Positions 43,046-57,386 of a stretch of 64,000 nucleotides of DNA are shown one piece after another; the first letter of the stretch is position 1, and every line of letters starts with the position of its first letter. The translations under genes and the position numbers were made by a program. The DNA is from Spinacia oleracea. Taxonomy: Eukaryota; Streptophyta; Magnoliopsida; Caryophyllales; Amaranthaceae. The DNA lies in the NCBI RefSeq assembly GCF_020520425.1, contig NC_079490.1, positions 37,902,723 to 37,966,722 of the forward strand, given 5' to 3'. A model generated the notes under the pieces. It worked only from the letters and a program-made list of their open reading frames with translations, ran no database searches and was not told the origin of the DNA.

Positions 43046-46000
43046 CTAGCTATTACAAGCTACCCTAAACAGAATTCTGTTTACAATACTTAAGCTACTG
43101 TCTAACTGGTTAGAAAACACTTTAGAGTTCCTAGCTAGCCAGATAGAATACACAGTTTCACAAAACAAACTATTACACATTCTAGCATTACTTCTAGTAC
43201 TCCTGCTTGCTTTCTGCACCCACTGCACTTCATCATTCCAAGCTCCAACAGTTCTATGAATGCCACTTCTCTGCAGAACCTGATTCCAAATATCAGCTGC
43301 AAAACCGCAGGCAAAGAAAAGGTGATCCCTACTTTCATCTGTGCTGTGACAAAGGCAACACACACTATCAACTATAACATTCCATCTTCTCAGCCTTTCC
43401 TTACTTGCAAGTCTATCCTGCAGGGCCAACCACACAATAAAGATACTTTTAGGGCTAGCATGACTGTTGCAAACAATTCTCTTCCACCCCACAAACTCCC
43501 CTTGCTATCTCAAATGATTATACATTCTCCGAATCTTAAATCTTCCTGCAGTTACAAACTGCTGCAAATCACCAGAGCTACTCAGAGTCTCCCTTTGCTG
43601 CCAAATCTTCTTCAAAGACCAAGACAGCCCATTAGGGATTGGCATGGTCCAAAAGTCATTATGCTTCACATAGTAGGTGTGAATCCATTTCACCCATAGC
43701 TTATCAGCTTTCAAAGATAAAGCCCAACAATGTTTAGCAACAGCTGACTTGTTCCACACAGATAAATCTTTAAGATTCCAACCCCCACAGATTTTGGGTA
43801 AACACAATTGATCCCAAGCAATAAGAGCTTTCCTGGAATTCCCTTCAGCTCCAGTCCATAGAAAACATCTATAAATTCTTTGAATTTCTTTCAACACCTT
43901 CTTAGGCATAATGAATATCTGGCACCAGTACAACTGGATGCCAAATAAAACTGATCTAATCAGTTGCAACCTTCCAGCATAACTAAGCAGCTTAGCAGAC
44001 CAACTTTTAACCCTTGCTACAGTCTTCTCAATCAGGGGCTTGCAGTCTGTAAAGCTCAATTTCTTAGTTGAGAGAGGGACACCAAGGTATCTAAAAGGAA
44101 AAGAACCCCTAGGTATGCCAATCTTAGCTAGAATATTGAGTGCTACAGAATCAGGCACACCAGCCAAATACAGTTCACTCTTCATCATGTTAGCTTCCAA
44201 CCCAGAAGCATCAGAAAACTTAGAGAAAGCTTCTAAAAGGAGAGAAACTGAAGCATCATCTCCCCTAGCAAACATTAGTAAATCATCTGCAAACATCAAG
44301 TGAGTAAGATCAATTCTTTTACATCTTGGATGAAATTTGAACTCTTTGGATTGTCCAAGTAAGGATAAGCATCTAGACAGGTATTCCATTCCTATTGCAA
44401 ACAGGAATGGTGATATTGGATCACCCTGTCTCAACCCTTTCTTAGCAGGAATTGGCTTGGAAGGAAAACCATTCACCAGAATAGAATAAGACACTGAACA
44501 CAAGCAAGCCATAACCCATTTGACAAACTTATCAGGGAATCCCAGTTCTTGCAACATGCTTCTCAAAAAAGGCCATTCTAGGGAATCATAGGCCTTTTTA
44601 AGGTCAACTTTTATCATACATCTGGGGGACACATGTTTCCTTGAATAGCATTTTACCAACTCAGTAGCCATGATGATATTATCAGAAATGACTCTCCCTG
44701 GTATAAAACCAGATTGTGCTGAACTTACAATTTCCCCAATGACTGGCTGCATTCTATTTGTCATAATTTTTGAAATCAGCTTGTAAATCATAGTACAGTA
44801 GGCAATAGGTCTGTAATCTTTAACTTGAGTTGCATTCTGAATCTTAGGAACCAAAGTAACCAATGTATTATTCACTTGCCTTAGCATATGACCTGTCTGA
44901 AAGAAATGAATAACAGCAGCATATACATCCTCCTTTACTATAGTCCAAGCTTTCCTGAAGAAGAGACCATTTAGGCCATCAATACCAGGAGCCTTGTTCA
45001 CATCAATGCTTTCAAGAGCTTCATCTATCTCTGTGGGGGTAACAGGTTGAATCAGACTTTCTGCAGCAAGGGGAGAGAGTTGTTTTCCCTTTCTAACAAG
45101 CTCTATATCAATACTAGTGAGGTTAGGGGCTGCAGTACCAATGAGATTCACATAGAAATCTTTAATTTCTGCTTTAATGTCTTCTGTAGTAACTAATTTG
45201 TCACCAGCAGCATTGTAAAGTACATCAATGCTGTTCCTTAAAATTCTCTCTTTCATGGCACTAAAGAAGAATTTAGTGTTTGCATCTCCCTCTTTAATCC
45301 ACTGAATTCTAGATTTTTGCCAGTATGCACTCTCCTGAATTTTCAAAAATTTCTTCAGTAATCTATTACATGATGATTCTTTTTGCTGTAATTCAGTGTC
45401 AGTACTGTCAATAGCTAACTTGCTTTGCACCTCATCAAGTTCCTGTCTTATCTGCTCAATTTTATCATCTAGTCTGGCAAACTCTTTATGGTGAAGAGTT
45501 TTCAGCCCACCCTTGATCACCTTTAATTTCTGCCACACAGAAAACATAGGAGATCCAACACACCTCTGAGCCCAACCATCTTGCACAATTTTCAGAAAGT
45601 CCACATGGGTGGCCATATAGTTGAAAAATTTGAAAGGTCTTCCTCCAGTTGTGCCCTCCACTTTACAGTTCAACAACAAAGGTGAATGATCTGACAACCC
45701 AGGGTTCAGAAAATCAACCACTGCATCAACATATTTAGTATGCCAGTCAATGCTACCAAGAGCTCTGTCAATTCTAGAAGAAATTCTAGCATTCCCTTGC
45801 CCCTTATTACTCCAAGAAAAGAAGTGCCCACAACTCTTAATTTCAGCTAAATTAGCCACATCAATACACCCCTGAAAATCTCTGGTTTCAGCATCATGAA
45901 TAGGATTGCCATTGATTCTATCCCCTGAATAAAACACTGCATTGAAGTCACCCATTATTAGCCAAGGACCAACAGTACTACTACTCAACTGAATCAAATC

Positions 46001-46366
46001 AGCCCACAAAGGTCTTCTGGTGTCAACTGAGTGCAAACCATACACTGCAGTAAAAGCAGTTTGAAACTTTCCAGATTTAGCTAAAACATCACCATGTAAC
46101 AATTGCTCAGTGCATTTTGTGACATGAACTATCACCACTTGGTGTTTCCACCCCACCCATATCCTTCCCCTTGGAGAAGCAATATAGTTCATTTCCCATC
46201 TCCATGTTGGCCCAAATTTCTTCTGAATTTTTAGATGATTATTACTTTTCACCCTTGTTTCCAGTAAAGCAAAAACAACAATGTTATTGGCAGCAGCAAA
46301 ATTTTTCACCTCCCCCACCTTTAAGGGGTCATTGAGACCCCTAATGTTCCAAGAACAGATATTCAT
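43046..46366 (-). pseudogene. LINE-2 ORF2 (endonuclease, reverse transcriptase, zf-RVT)
   Basis: Starts MNICSWNIRGLNDP. Endonuclease residues are intact: LLETRVK, IMGDFNAVF, SRIDRALG and LSDHSPLLL. RT motifs: NKAPGIDGLNG, KVDLKKAYDSLEWPF, KKGLRQGDPISPF and FADDLLMFARG. The C-terminal zinc-binding region has CCLCHSTDESRDHLFFAC. The only damage seen is one TAG (43505-43507) after RMYNHLR; the same frame then continues 152 codons to the stop at 43046. The start overlaps the ORF1 stop as ATGA. Total would be about 1106 codons. It nicks target DNA and copies the element's RNA. Confidence 0.93.
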
Positions 46367-48048
46367 GGAGGAAACTCCTCACCCTCCCCCTCACTTCCAC
46401 CCTCCTCTTCTGAAATTCCTGCAACAGCTGCATGGACTTGGGCTAGGCCAAGAAAGGTGTTTGGGGTTTTAGCTTCCTTTCTCCTCCTTGAAACCACTCT
46501 CCAACCATCATCTAGAGCAACTGTGGTGTCTGTTTTTGGAGTGTAAACATCACCAGCAGGAACAACTTTTTCAATTACAGATGGTATAACCAATTCCTGC
46601 ATTACCTCAGGTGTAGGAACTACAACTTCTTGCTCAACAACTTTCTTAGGTCTCCATACTTTCTGAGTTTTCTGCTGTGTTGGTCCAGTTGTAGCAGGCT
46701 GTAATCTAGCACCCACGTTCTTCTTTACTCTACAGTCATGGCCAACAGCATTACAATCTTTACAAAAAGGTGGGAGCCAATCATACTCCACCTTCTGCTT
46801 GATGGTTACACCTAAGTGATCTTGAATCAGGACTTCCTTAGGAAGCTCCTTAGTTACATCAACCTCAATCAAAAGTCTAGCAAATGATATCCTTAATTGT
46901 TTCGAAGTGCAATCATCAGCAAACAATGGCACTCCAATCAAGCTCCCAATTCTACTAAGAGAATCACTCCCCCAACAACATAAAGGGAGATTAGGCAACC
47001 TCACCCACACAGGAATGACACGAAGGATTTCATCTTGAAAACTAAATCCAGAGGACCATGGTTTTGTTATCATAGGTCTGCCATAAAAGGTATAAGGTCC
47101 AGCTTTCAGAACATCATCTCTATCTTTTTTTGAACTAAATTTTATCACAAAATAGCCTTCATCATGTAAGAAGACACTGGGCTTAGCAACATGTTTCCAC
47201 TCATTGGCAATAAATCGAATTACAGCCCCAATAGTTGGTTTATCCCCTACAACATACATGATTAAAGCAGCTTCCCATATTGCAGCCATTTTGTTCACAT
47301 CAACAATGTCTAACATAGCAACAGGACATCCATCTGAAACTGTAGGAGCAATGAATGAGAGAGATGTACCTTTCCCCGTCATTTGGTTACCTTGAAAAAG
47401 GTTCAGCCATGGAGTTTTCGGGTTCGTATTTCGAGCCGCAGCATTCTCCCCCACCTTCGTCTCTCCTTGCAAGTTTACTTGCTCTGTTTCAATCACATTC
47501 CCAGGGTTGGCTTTCTCCTTCCCATTCCGCCCAGATCTCATCATCTCCAATACCCCATTGACACTCTGCATAATTTCAGTCATTTTAGAGCTCAACAAGC
47601 TCTCATTTTGGATCACACCCTCCCTCTTTTCCACAAGGGTTTCCGTACTATTTTCCAGATCTAACACAGGATTCACATTTTCTATTATCCCTCTCCCTTC
47701 TTCCAGTACAGAACCACCCATCCTCCCACTCTCCTGAGCTCCCTCCATACCTCCAACAATCTCGGAGATACTGCCCCTGTTTTCCGATTGAAAAGGGGAG
47801 TAATGAATAGCAGCATGATATGCTGCAATAGCTTCCTGAGTGTGCGGCGACGGTGGTCCAGCAGATGGATGCAACGGAAATGGGGATCGAATCACCGGCG
47901 GCACTCGAACTTCATCACCATTGCTGGGTATGGTGTTTCGCAACTGGTGTTGGTTCATCGGGCGCAAAGAGGCAATATGAAGAAGCGTTGAAGCCTCTTC
48001 ATTGATCTCACGAACTTCTTGTTTCTGAGTCTTCTTCTTCCTCTCCAT
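46363..48048 (-). CDS. LINE-2 ORF1 (DUF4283, zinc-knuckle nucleic-acid-binding protein)
   Basis: 561 codons without a break from MERKKKTQKQEVREI. Residues ~235-390 form the DUF4283-type region (MAAIWEAALIMYVVGDKPTI, FYGRPMITKPW, IPVWVRLPNLPL) and zf-CCHC_4 follows (YDWLPPFCKDCNAVGHDC). That knuckle has only one residue between His and the last Cys (CX2CX4HXC) where four are usual, unlike the canonical knuckle in LINE-1. The tail is Glu/Gly-rich. The stop overlaps the ORF2 ATG by ATGA, suggesting coupled translation. Role: RNA binding in the retrotransposition particle. Confidence 0.9.
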   Translation of the reverse strand: MERKKKTQKQEVREINEEASTLLHIASLRPMNQHQLRNTIPSNGDEVRVPPVIRSPFPLHPSAGPPSPHTQEAIAAYHAAIHYSPFQSENRGSISEIVGGMEGAQESGRMGGSVLEEGRGIIENVNPVLDLENSTETLVEKREGVIQNESLLSSKMTEIMQSVNGVLEMMRSGRNGKEKANPGNVIETEQVNLQGETKVGENAAARNTNPKTPWLNLFQGNQMTGKGTSLSFIAPTVSDGCPVAMLDIVDVNKMAAIWEAALIMYVVGDKPTIGAVIRFIANEWKHVAKPSVFLHDEGYFVIKFSSKKDRDDVLKAGPYTFYGRPMITKPWSSGFSFQDEILRVIPVWVRLPNLPLCCWGSDSLSRIGSLIGVPLFADDCTSKQLRISFARLLIEVDVTKELPKEVLIQDHLGVTIKQKVEYDWLPPFCKDCNAVGHDCRVKKNVGARLQPATTGPTQQKTQKVWRPKKVVEQEVVVPTPEVMQELVIPSVIEKVVPAGDVYTPKTDTTVALDDGWRVVSRRRKEAKTPNTFLGLAQVHAAVAGISEEEGGSEGEGEEFPP

Positions 48049-48141
48049 TTCAATGGTGGGTGAACGATAGCTGTTGTACCTTATCGTGCACTACACCATG
48101 GGAAGAGAGAGAGAAAACTAGCCGTTTTGACTTTTTCGCTT

Positions 48142-49404
48142 TAAAACCCTTAAAAACCAACTTTTTAAAGCTTGTAACCAATCTGAAAATTTAGGTTGAT
48201 TCCCATAATTCAAATTGTCATTAAATTATGTAAATCAATCGCTCGAGCGATTTGAAACCGAAACCCTAACAATGGTTTAATCCGAAAACATGTTTTGACT
48301 TCAAAAATCAACACTTTATAAACTTATTAAATCTGAAAATCATAATTTAAATCATCAAAACCAATCTCTTTAATTAAAACACAATACTAACCCAATACGG
48401 TGTTCATAACCGCTTTAATTAATCCAAACAATCCAATAATTAAATTTAATCACAATACTTAAATCAATTTAAAACTGAAAATTAGTATTTTTGAAAACAA
48501 AATTTGATCTTTCCAATTGGTAACACACACACACACAACAATTATTCGTGTTGTGTGCGTGTGCGCTGCACGAACAACGCAACAACAACACACGCAACAC
48601 GCACCGCAAGCAGCAGTGGCGCGCGCGCAAGGGCATTCGAGGGGCGACGAGGGCGCTGGGCACAGCAAGGCACACACACGCGGCACAACATGCGCGCAAG
48701 GGCAGGCGAGAGGTGCTGGGCACAGGCGGGACACATCGCGCGCACACACAGCACTGCTATTGTGCTGCGACGCGAAGCGGGACGAGGGCGAGCAAGGGAC
48801 GAGCACGCGAGTGCGCACAACAAGCAGCAGCAGCAGCGGCCTCGTGCACGAGTGCTGGGCGCTGCGGGGCTGCGACGCGACGAGAGGGAGAGAGAGGGGT
48901 GCGCGTGAGGCGCGGCTGGACACGAGCACAAGGGCACGACTCGTGCCTTGTGGCTCAAGAAAGGGCCGGACGAAGAGGAGAGGTAAGAGAGGAGAGAAAA
49001 ATTCAGAATTTTTAAGTAAGGGGACCTCATGAAGGGGAGGGGTATTTATAGGTTCTCATCCGTTCATGGGTTAGGTATTAGGGTTTAAGGTTGGGCTTGC
49101 TGTTTTCACTTAGTTGAATTTAATCCTTGCAAGCTTTTGTTGGGTTTGATTATGGCAAACGAGTGAGCCTTATTTAAATTAAATTCGTTTTTGAAATACG
49201 ACCCAACAATTCCCGATTAAATAAATTCATTGAATTTATTTAATTAAAATACGGTTTTCGAAATAATTAATATTTAGTTAATTAAAAATAAAAAGCGCAT
49301 TTAATTCTCATTAAATGAAATTAATTTATAAAAAAAATACAACGAAATGCTTTATAAATATAATAAAATATATTTATAATTATAGAAAAATACGAGGTAT
49401 TACA
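48142..49404 (-). repeat. Chromovirus 5' LTR, right part
   Basis: Continues the LTR alignment (with 33112-34365) to GGTATTACA at 49396-49404. It carries the (CA)n run, GC-rich island (about 48560-48990) and a TATA-like CCTATAAATA on the minus strand (49043-49052). Confidence 0.93.
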
Positions 49405-49800
49405 CCCAGATATCATGCGGTGCGGAGAGGGCATACATTGATATGTGACATATCCCTAAGTTGATATGTGACACAAAGTTTCTGGCTAGTAAAGACCTCC
49501 AAGGGATGATACTAGGCACTCCCCGTATTAGTAACTTTACCCCCGAAGCCAAGCTCTACTCTACAGATGTATGTTTGGGGCTATTTTCATTTGAGATCAC
49601 AAGTGAACCAATTACTATTGTGATCAAATACTTGAGCCTCGCAATATTAAGTATGTGCAGTAGTCTTGTATTACAAAACATGATTTTGTTAGTTTTTTCT
49701 GATACGTAGGCTAAAACTTTCTGGCGGATCCATAGACTTAAGGCAGGATAAACTATCTTCCTTAATCGCATTTTCCACAACGTATGAGGGAATAGTTAAG
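49405..49800 (-). pseudogene. Upstream remnant of the Tat-lineage element
   Basis: The minus strand continues the element interrupted by the chromovirus, in a partly open frame of 74 codons (49780-49556) followed by SLASGVKLLIRGVPSIIPW-type sequence. No conserved domain is clear. Assignment rests on continuity across the CCCAG duplication with 31080-31329. Confidence 0.4.
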
Positions 49801-50583
49801 TAACAAGTACAACATGCATCTCACTCTTGACAAAAGAAAGGTTGTGCATCTGGAAATTACATCACTTTCCGCCCCCTCGCATAGGTAAACTCAAATTAGG
49901 ATCTATTAATCATGATGCTGAAATATTCAATACAATACGAGAAAATAATTAGTGGATTGTGGTATAGGGCACCGAGGCAGATACAATCCTGGCAAGATTT
50001 TGCAGTGGTAGGAAAAGAATTCGACCACCATTAGACACAATTAAATCCATGGAAATTGGTAACATGACATACATTAGAGATCTAGCATGCATGATTGGTT
50101 TAACTAAAACAACAATTTGGAGGATTGTAAAGAGGGGGACATAAAAACCACACATAAATCCGCCAGCCGTCACACCCCGGTGAGTGAGCCAAATAAAATT
50201 AAGAGGCTTGAATGGGTGATTCATTTTCATGAGGGTGAAACACCATTAACAAAAACACATTACTATCCGATGTTTGATTTTGTTCACTTGAATGAGAAGT
50301 GGTTTTATCTGACTAAAAAACCACAAAGATGTTTCTTGGCTAAGGGAGAGGAACCACAATATAGAGCAACACTGACAAGAAAAGATGTGCCAAAAGTAAT
50401 GTTCATAACAATTGTGGCGAGGCCAGTTGACAACAATGAATGGGAATGCATATTCGACAGAAAAATAGGTACATTTTCATTTATATATAAGGATGAAGCA
50501 AAGTGATCATCCAAGTATAGGCCAAAGGGGACCATTCTCACAAAGTTGTGGAATCAATCAACCAAGATGTAACATGTGATTTG

Positions 50584-51610
50584 TGAAGGAAATATGTCCT
50601 TCACCCAAGGTGCATTAAGTCTAATACCAAGGTTCAGGTTAATTGCGAATAATTAATTCAGTAAGATCAAGTGATCGGAACAGCTAGCTGGAGCAATGCT
50701 TCCGATCAGTGAGTTCTAATGGATATTAAGCTCACAACTTACTTTTGACTGAACCTATAAGGTCATACCAATGGCATATAACAGATCACCGGATTAAATG
50801 AATCGGAAATTCATTTAATCGCTTTTCGGGAATTAGTTTGGAAAACTTATTATACGATACGACCTTGCGTCGGAATCGTACATCGTATCGCGAATATTCG
50901 TAAGCTGGGCGAAACGAATAATCGTATTGTACGAAGGTGATTCGTCGTATACGATACAATAAATAATAGCCGTAAGGCGTTAGTCGCGAATACGAGCCGC
51001 ATTGGAGCTGTCGGCCCGTCGAGCCAAGCGCGCAAGGCCCAACGAGCCAGCGAGCTCACGAGCAAGCAAGCATGCCATCCCGGGGCGTGGCACAACCGCG
51101 GAACACAGCAACAACATCGCAGCAGCGAGCATGCAAGGCCCACGGCCCAGCTGCGCGCGCTGTGGGCTTCGACCTGCAGCGTGTGGCTGGGCGCGGGTTG
51201 AGGCTTGCGTGGGGATGTGGCGGGTCAAGACCATTTGGTGTTTGGCCGGCTACATCATTAATATAATTAGGTTAATTATATTATTCCCACATAGCACACA
51301 ATCAGTTTTCCATCTAACCAAAAACCTAATTCCTAAATTACGCTCTTCAGTTTTTCTCTCTGAAAAACTGTTCATCCCGAAAAGCAAAAATCTTGTGCGT
51401 TGTTTAAGCTACAATAATCAAGAAGGATCCGAACGTGTCGGTGAACCAAATAGAGGAACGCCAAGTGGAGTTCTTTGTTCGTGTTCGTTGATACAATACT
51501 CGGGAAAACACGCTTCGAATGTAAGTTTGCTTAAACTGTGCTTTATACATGTTTCATGGCTTTGGGGATGTTCCGCACATGTTATGTATGTTTAACTGTA
51601 TTCCCCTACA
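50584..51610 (+). repeat. Copia-2 5' LTR
   Basis: 1027 bp with TG...CA ends. Contains short palindromes (ATACGATACG, CGTATACGATACG near 50870-50960) and a GC-rich block at about 51000-51230. ORFs inside recur in the 3' LTR and are not genes. Confidence 0.95.
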
Positions 51611-51627
51611 GTGGTATCATGAGCCTT
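51611..51627 (+). other. Copia-2 primer binding site
   Basis: GTGGTATCATGAGCCTT directly follows the LTR. It matches the initiator-methionine tRNA complement pattern (TGGTATCA.GAGC) and differs by one base from the Copia-1 site. Confidence 0.85.
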
Positions 51628-54226
<2,599 letters not shown>

Positions 54227-55300
54227 ATGGCCTCAAACAATAACAACACATTCAACCTACGTTTAATTCTCGACAAAGAGAAGTTGAACGGCAACAATTT
54301 TCTCGATTGGCAAAGGAACTTGCAAATAGTTCTAATGCATGAGGAAAAAGAATATGTTCTAGAGGAAGAGTTACCAGAGGTCGCCGGGCTGGAGGTGACT
54401 CAAGCTGCCCTTAACCGTTGGATCCAGGCCACCAGGGATGTCAAATGTATGATGCTTGCATCCATGAATCCTGAATTTCAGAAAATATTCATTAACTCGG
54501 ATGCTTACCAAATCATCTCGGAGTTGAAGAACATGTTTTAGGATCAAGCCAGAATTGAAAGATTCGAGACTCAGAGGTTGATCCTTGAGACTAAGCTCAA
54601 GAAAGGAGAACCAGTGAGCCCACATGTTCTTAAAATGATTGGACTCTTTGAGAACATGAGAGCTCTAGATTCTGACGTCTCAAATGAGATGGTTATTGAC
54701 ATCATTCTCCATTCGCTTCATAGTGGATGTGATAAGTTCAAATTGAATTACAACATGAACAACATGGAGAAAACTCTTACTAAGCTTCACGTTATGCTGA
54801 AAACCACTCAAAAGACGCTTAAGCAAGAGAATAAGCACAATGTGCTTATGGTGCGTAAGGGCAAGAACTTCAAGAAATCTAGTAAGGGAAAGGGAAAGAA
54901 GGGTAAGGGAAAGGCTACGCCCTCACCTAAGTCCAACGACACTAGTTCTGGTAAACAGAAGAGGGTGACTCGTTCTCCTGCCGACTCTGAATGCTTTTAC
55001 TGCAAGAAGAAGGGGCATTGGAAGAGGGATTGCTTGAAGAGAAAGGAAGATGAGAAGAATGGGAACGTTTCTTCTACTTCAAGTATATATTTTATACATT
55101 GTAATCTTGCAAATTCTACTTCTTGGGTATTAGATACTGGTTGTGGCTCACACTTATGTTCCAATTCGCAGGGACTAAGGAGAAGTAAAAGGCTTGATAA
55201 AGGCGAGATGGATCTACGCGTGGGAAATGGAGCACGTATTGCTGCATTAGCCGTAGGATCTTATTTTATTTCTTTGCCTAGTGGTTTTTTTTGGAATTAG
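54227..55300 (+). pseudogene. Copia-2 gag and protease
   Basis: Starts MASNNNNTFNLRLILDKEKL. The gag domain runs to about residue 200 (LNGNNFLDWQRNLQIVL). CFYCKKKGHWKRDC is a canonical CX2CX4HX4C nucleocapsid knuckle. Protease active site: WVLDTGCGSHLC. A TAG at 54539-54541 interrupts gag, and an 8-T run near 55285 shifts the frame before the next segment. Confidence 0.9.
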
Positions 55301-56436
55301 AAAACTTTTACTATGTTCCTAGTATCACCAGAAACATTATTTCCGTTTCAAGTTTGGATTCTAAAGGTTTTATTTTTCAATTTAAAGACAATAGTTGTTC
55401 TTTTACTTTGAATGGAATGTTTTATGGTTCAGCACAACAAGAAAATGGTCTATATGTGCTAGATACGAGCAAACACATTTATAACATAAATACTAAAAAG
55501 GCCAAAACTAGTGATTTCGATCTCACATTTCTGTGGCATTGTCGATTAGGCCATATAAACACAAAGCGCATGGAATTACTTCAACGGAAGGGAATTCTAG
55601 AATCATTCGACTTAGAGAAGATTGATTAATGCGAATCTTGTTTACTTGGAAAAATGACAAAGCAACCTTTCTCAAAGGTGGGAGAAAGAGCAAGCGGACT
55701 ACTAGGGCTAATACATAAGGACGTATGTGGGCCTATGAGTACGAAAGCTAGAGGTGAGTTCAGCTATTTCATAACGTTTACGGACGATTTTAGTAGATAT
55801 GGCTATATTTACTTAATGAAACACAAGTCTGAATCGTTTGAGAATTTCAGAGAATTTAAAAATGAAGTAGAGAATCAACATGGCAAGAAAATCAAAGTTC
55901 TAAGATCAAATCGAGGAGGTGAATATCTTAGCCACGAGTTTGATGACCTTATAAAAGAATGCGGTATTCTTTCTGAATTGACTGCTCCGGGGACACCTCA
56001 ATGGAATGGAGTGTCGGAACGGAGAAACATGACCTTACTCGATATGGTCATGTCAATGATGGGTCAAGCCGAACTTCCTTTACAGTTTTGGGGACATGCG
56101 TTGCAAACAGCAGCACTCGCACTGAATCGTGCTCCGTCAAAAGCTGTTGAAAAGACTCCATACGAATTATGGACTGGGAAACTTCCAAAGTTGTCTTTTC
56201 TAAAGATTTGGGGTTGCGAAGCATATGTCAAGCGATTAATTTCGGACAAGCTCGAACCAAAATCTGACAAATCTTTCTTCGTTGGGTATCCAAAAGAAAC
56301 AAAGGGGTATTATTTCTACAACAAGTCAGATAACAAGGTATTCGTTGCTCGTGACGGTGTCTTTTTGGAAAGAAATCATATTTCCAAATTGACAAGTGGG
56401 AGAAAAATAGACCTCAAAGAGATTCGAGACGAATAA
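55291..56436 (+). pseudogene. Copia-2 integrase
   Basis: The HHCC zinc site is HCRLGHINTKRM plus CESCLLGK, with a TAA between them at 55627-55629. The catalytic core begins HKDVCGPM (first Asp) and includes FTDDFSRYGYIY. LRSNRGGEYLS has Asn where copia integrases have the second catalytic Asp (RSDRGGEY), while NGVSERRN keeps the Glu. It ends with a TAA at 56434-56436. Inactive by both stops and the D-to-N change. Confidence 0.9.
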
Positions 56437-56490
56437 CAAACCAAGAACTCTTTAGAAGCAGATGAACCTCTAAGGTCTTTAGAAGAGCCT

Positions 56491-57368
56491 GTGGGAGTAG
56501 TTCCCCAAAACGTTGTTGCCCCTCGTAAGTCAAATAGAACTAAGGTTCAGCCGGACAGATGGACAGGCGTCCTCTTGACTGAAAACTTAGACGTTCTCAT
56601 ATTAGATAGTGATGAACCTATGACTTACAAGCAAGGTATGACGAGCCTAAGCTCCACTAAATGGTTAAAGGCCATGAAATCCGAGATAGACTCCATGTCT
56701 GAAAATCAAGTATGAGATTTGGTAGATTTGGCGGATGGTTCACACCTATTGGATGCAAATGGGTCTTCAAATTGAAGAAAGACAAAGATGGAATTTTATA
56801 CATATACAAGGCTAGATTGGTAGAAAAAGGTTACAAGCAAGTTCACGGCGTTGACTACGATGAAACCTTTTCTCCACTCGCGATGCTTAAGTCTATTTGG
56901 ATAATCCCTGCGATTGTCGCGTTTCATGACTATGAAATATGGCAAATGGATGTCAAAACTGTCTTCTTGAATGGTATTCTTGAAGAGACTGTGTTTATGA
57001 CGCAACCGGAGGGTTTTGTCGATCAAAAGAATCAAAGAAAGGTATGCAAGCTTAAGAAATCCATTTATGGATTAAAGCAGGCATCAAGGAGTTGGAATAA
57101 ACGATTTGATGAAGCAGTCAATAAGTTTGGCTTCATCAAGAATCAGGACGAATCTTGTGTATACAAGAAGGTCAGTGGGAGTAAAATTTCATTCCTACTC
57201 TTGTATGTAGACGACATACTGCTTATTGGAAATGACATTCCTATGTTGGAGTCTGTAAAGATTTGGCTTGGAAAGTGTTTCTCAATGAAGGACTTAGGAG
57301 AGGCAAAGTACATATTGGGCATCAAGATCTATAGGGATAGATCTAAGAGGATGATTGGACTAAGCTAG
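56491..57368 (+). pseudogene. Copia-2 reverse transcriptase
   Basis: A 74-codon lead-in (RKSNRTKVQPDRWTGVL...) ends in a TGA at 56713-56715, and the RT frame continues: KWVFKLKKDKDGILYIYKAR, WQMDVKTVFLNG (first Asp), KSIYGLKQASRSWNKRF and LLLYVDDILLIGND (YVDD). It ends with TAG at 57366-57368 before the RNase H part. Confidence 0.92.
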
Positions 57369-57386
57369 AGCACTTACATTGACAAA

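Larger units (their letters stand above)
42942..48126 (-). mobile_element. LINE-2, nearly intact L1-type element inside the chromovirus LTR
   Basis: TTGACTTTTTCGCTT is present at 42927-42941 and again at 48127-48141; the uninterrupted copy in the other LTR is at about 33097. The poly(A) (seen as a T-run, 42942-42955) and TTACTTGCC end define the 3' side. At ~5.18 kb with both ORFs and a 5' UTR, it looks full length. It is younger than the chromovirus insertion. Confidence 0.95.
31330..49404 (-). mobile_element. Complete Tekay/Del-type chromovirus (Ty3/gypsy) with nested LINE
   Basis: Identical 5-bp duplications CCCAG flank the element (31325-31329 and 49405-49409). Both LTRs begin TGTAACACCC and end GGTATTACA on the plus strand. 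The coding order on the minus strand is extra ORF, gag, protease, RT, RNase H, integrase and a C-terminal chromodomain-like region, which places it in the chromovirus branch. LTRs of about 3.04 kb differ at only about ten positions in the first ~850 bp by eye, so insertion was fairly recent. The 5' LTR contains LINE-2. The polyprotein has three or four breaks. Confidence 0.95.

Noticed and set aside
44040..44303. Plus-strand ORFs across LINE-2 and the chromovirus (for example 43256-43699, 47383-47664, 38090-38350)
   Set aside because: They are antisense shadows of well-supported retrotransposon proteins.
50850..51595. ORFs of 97-197 codons in the Copia-2 LTRs
   Set aside because: They appear in matching places in both LTRs, follow a GC-rich block and match no protein family.
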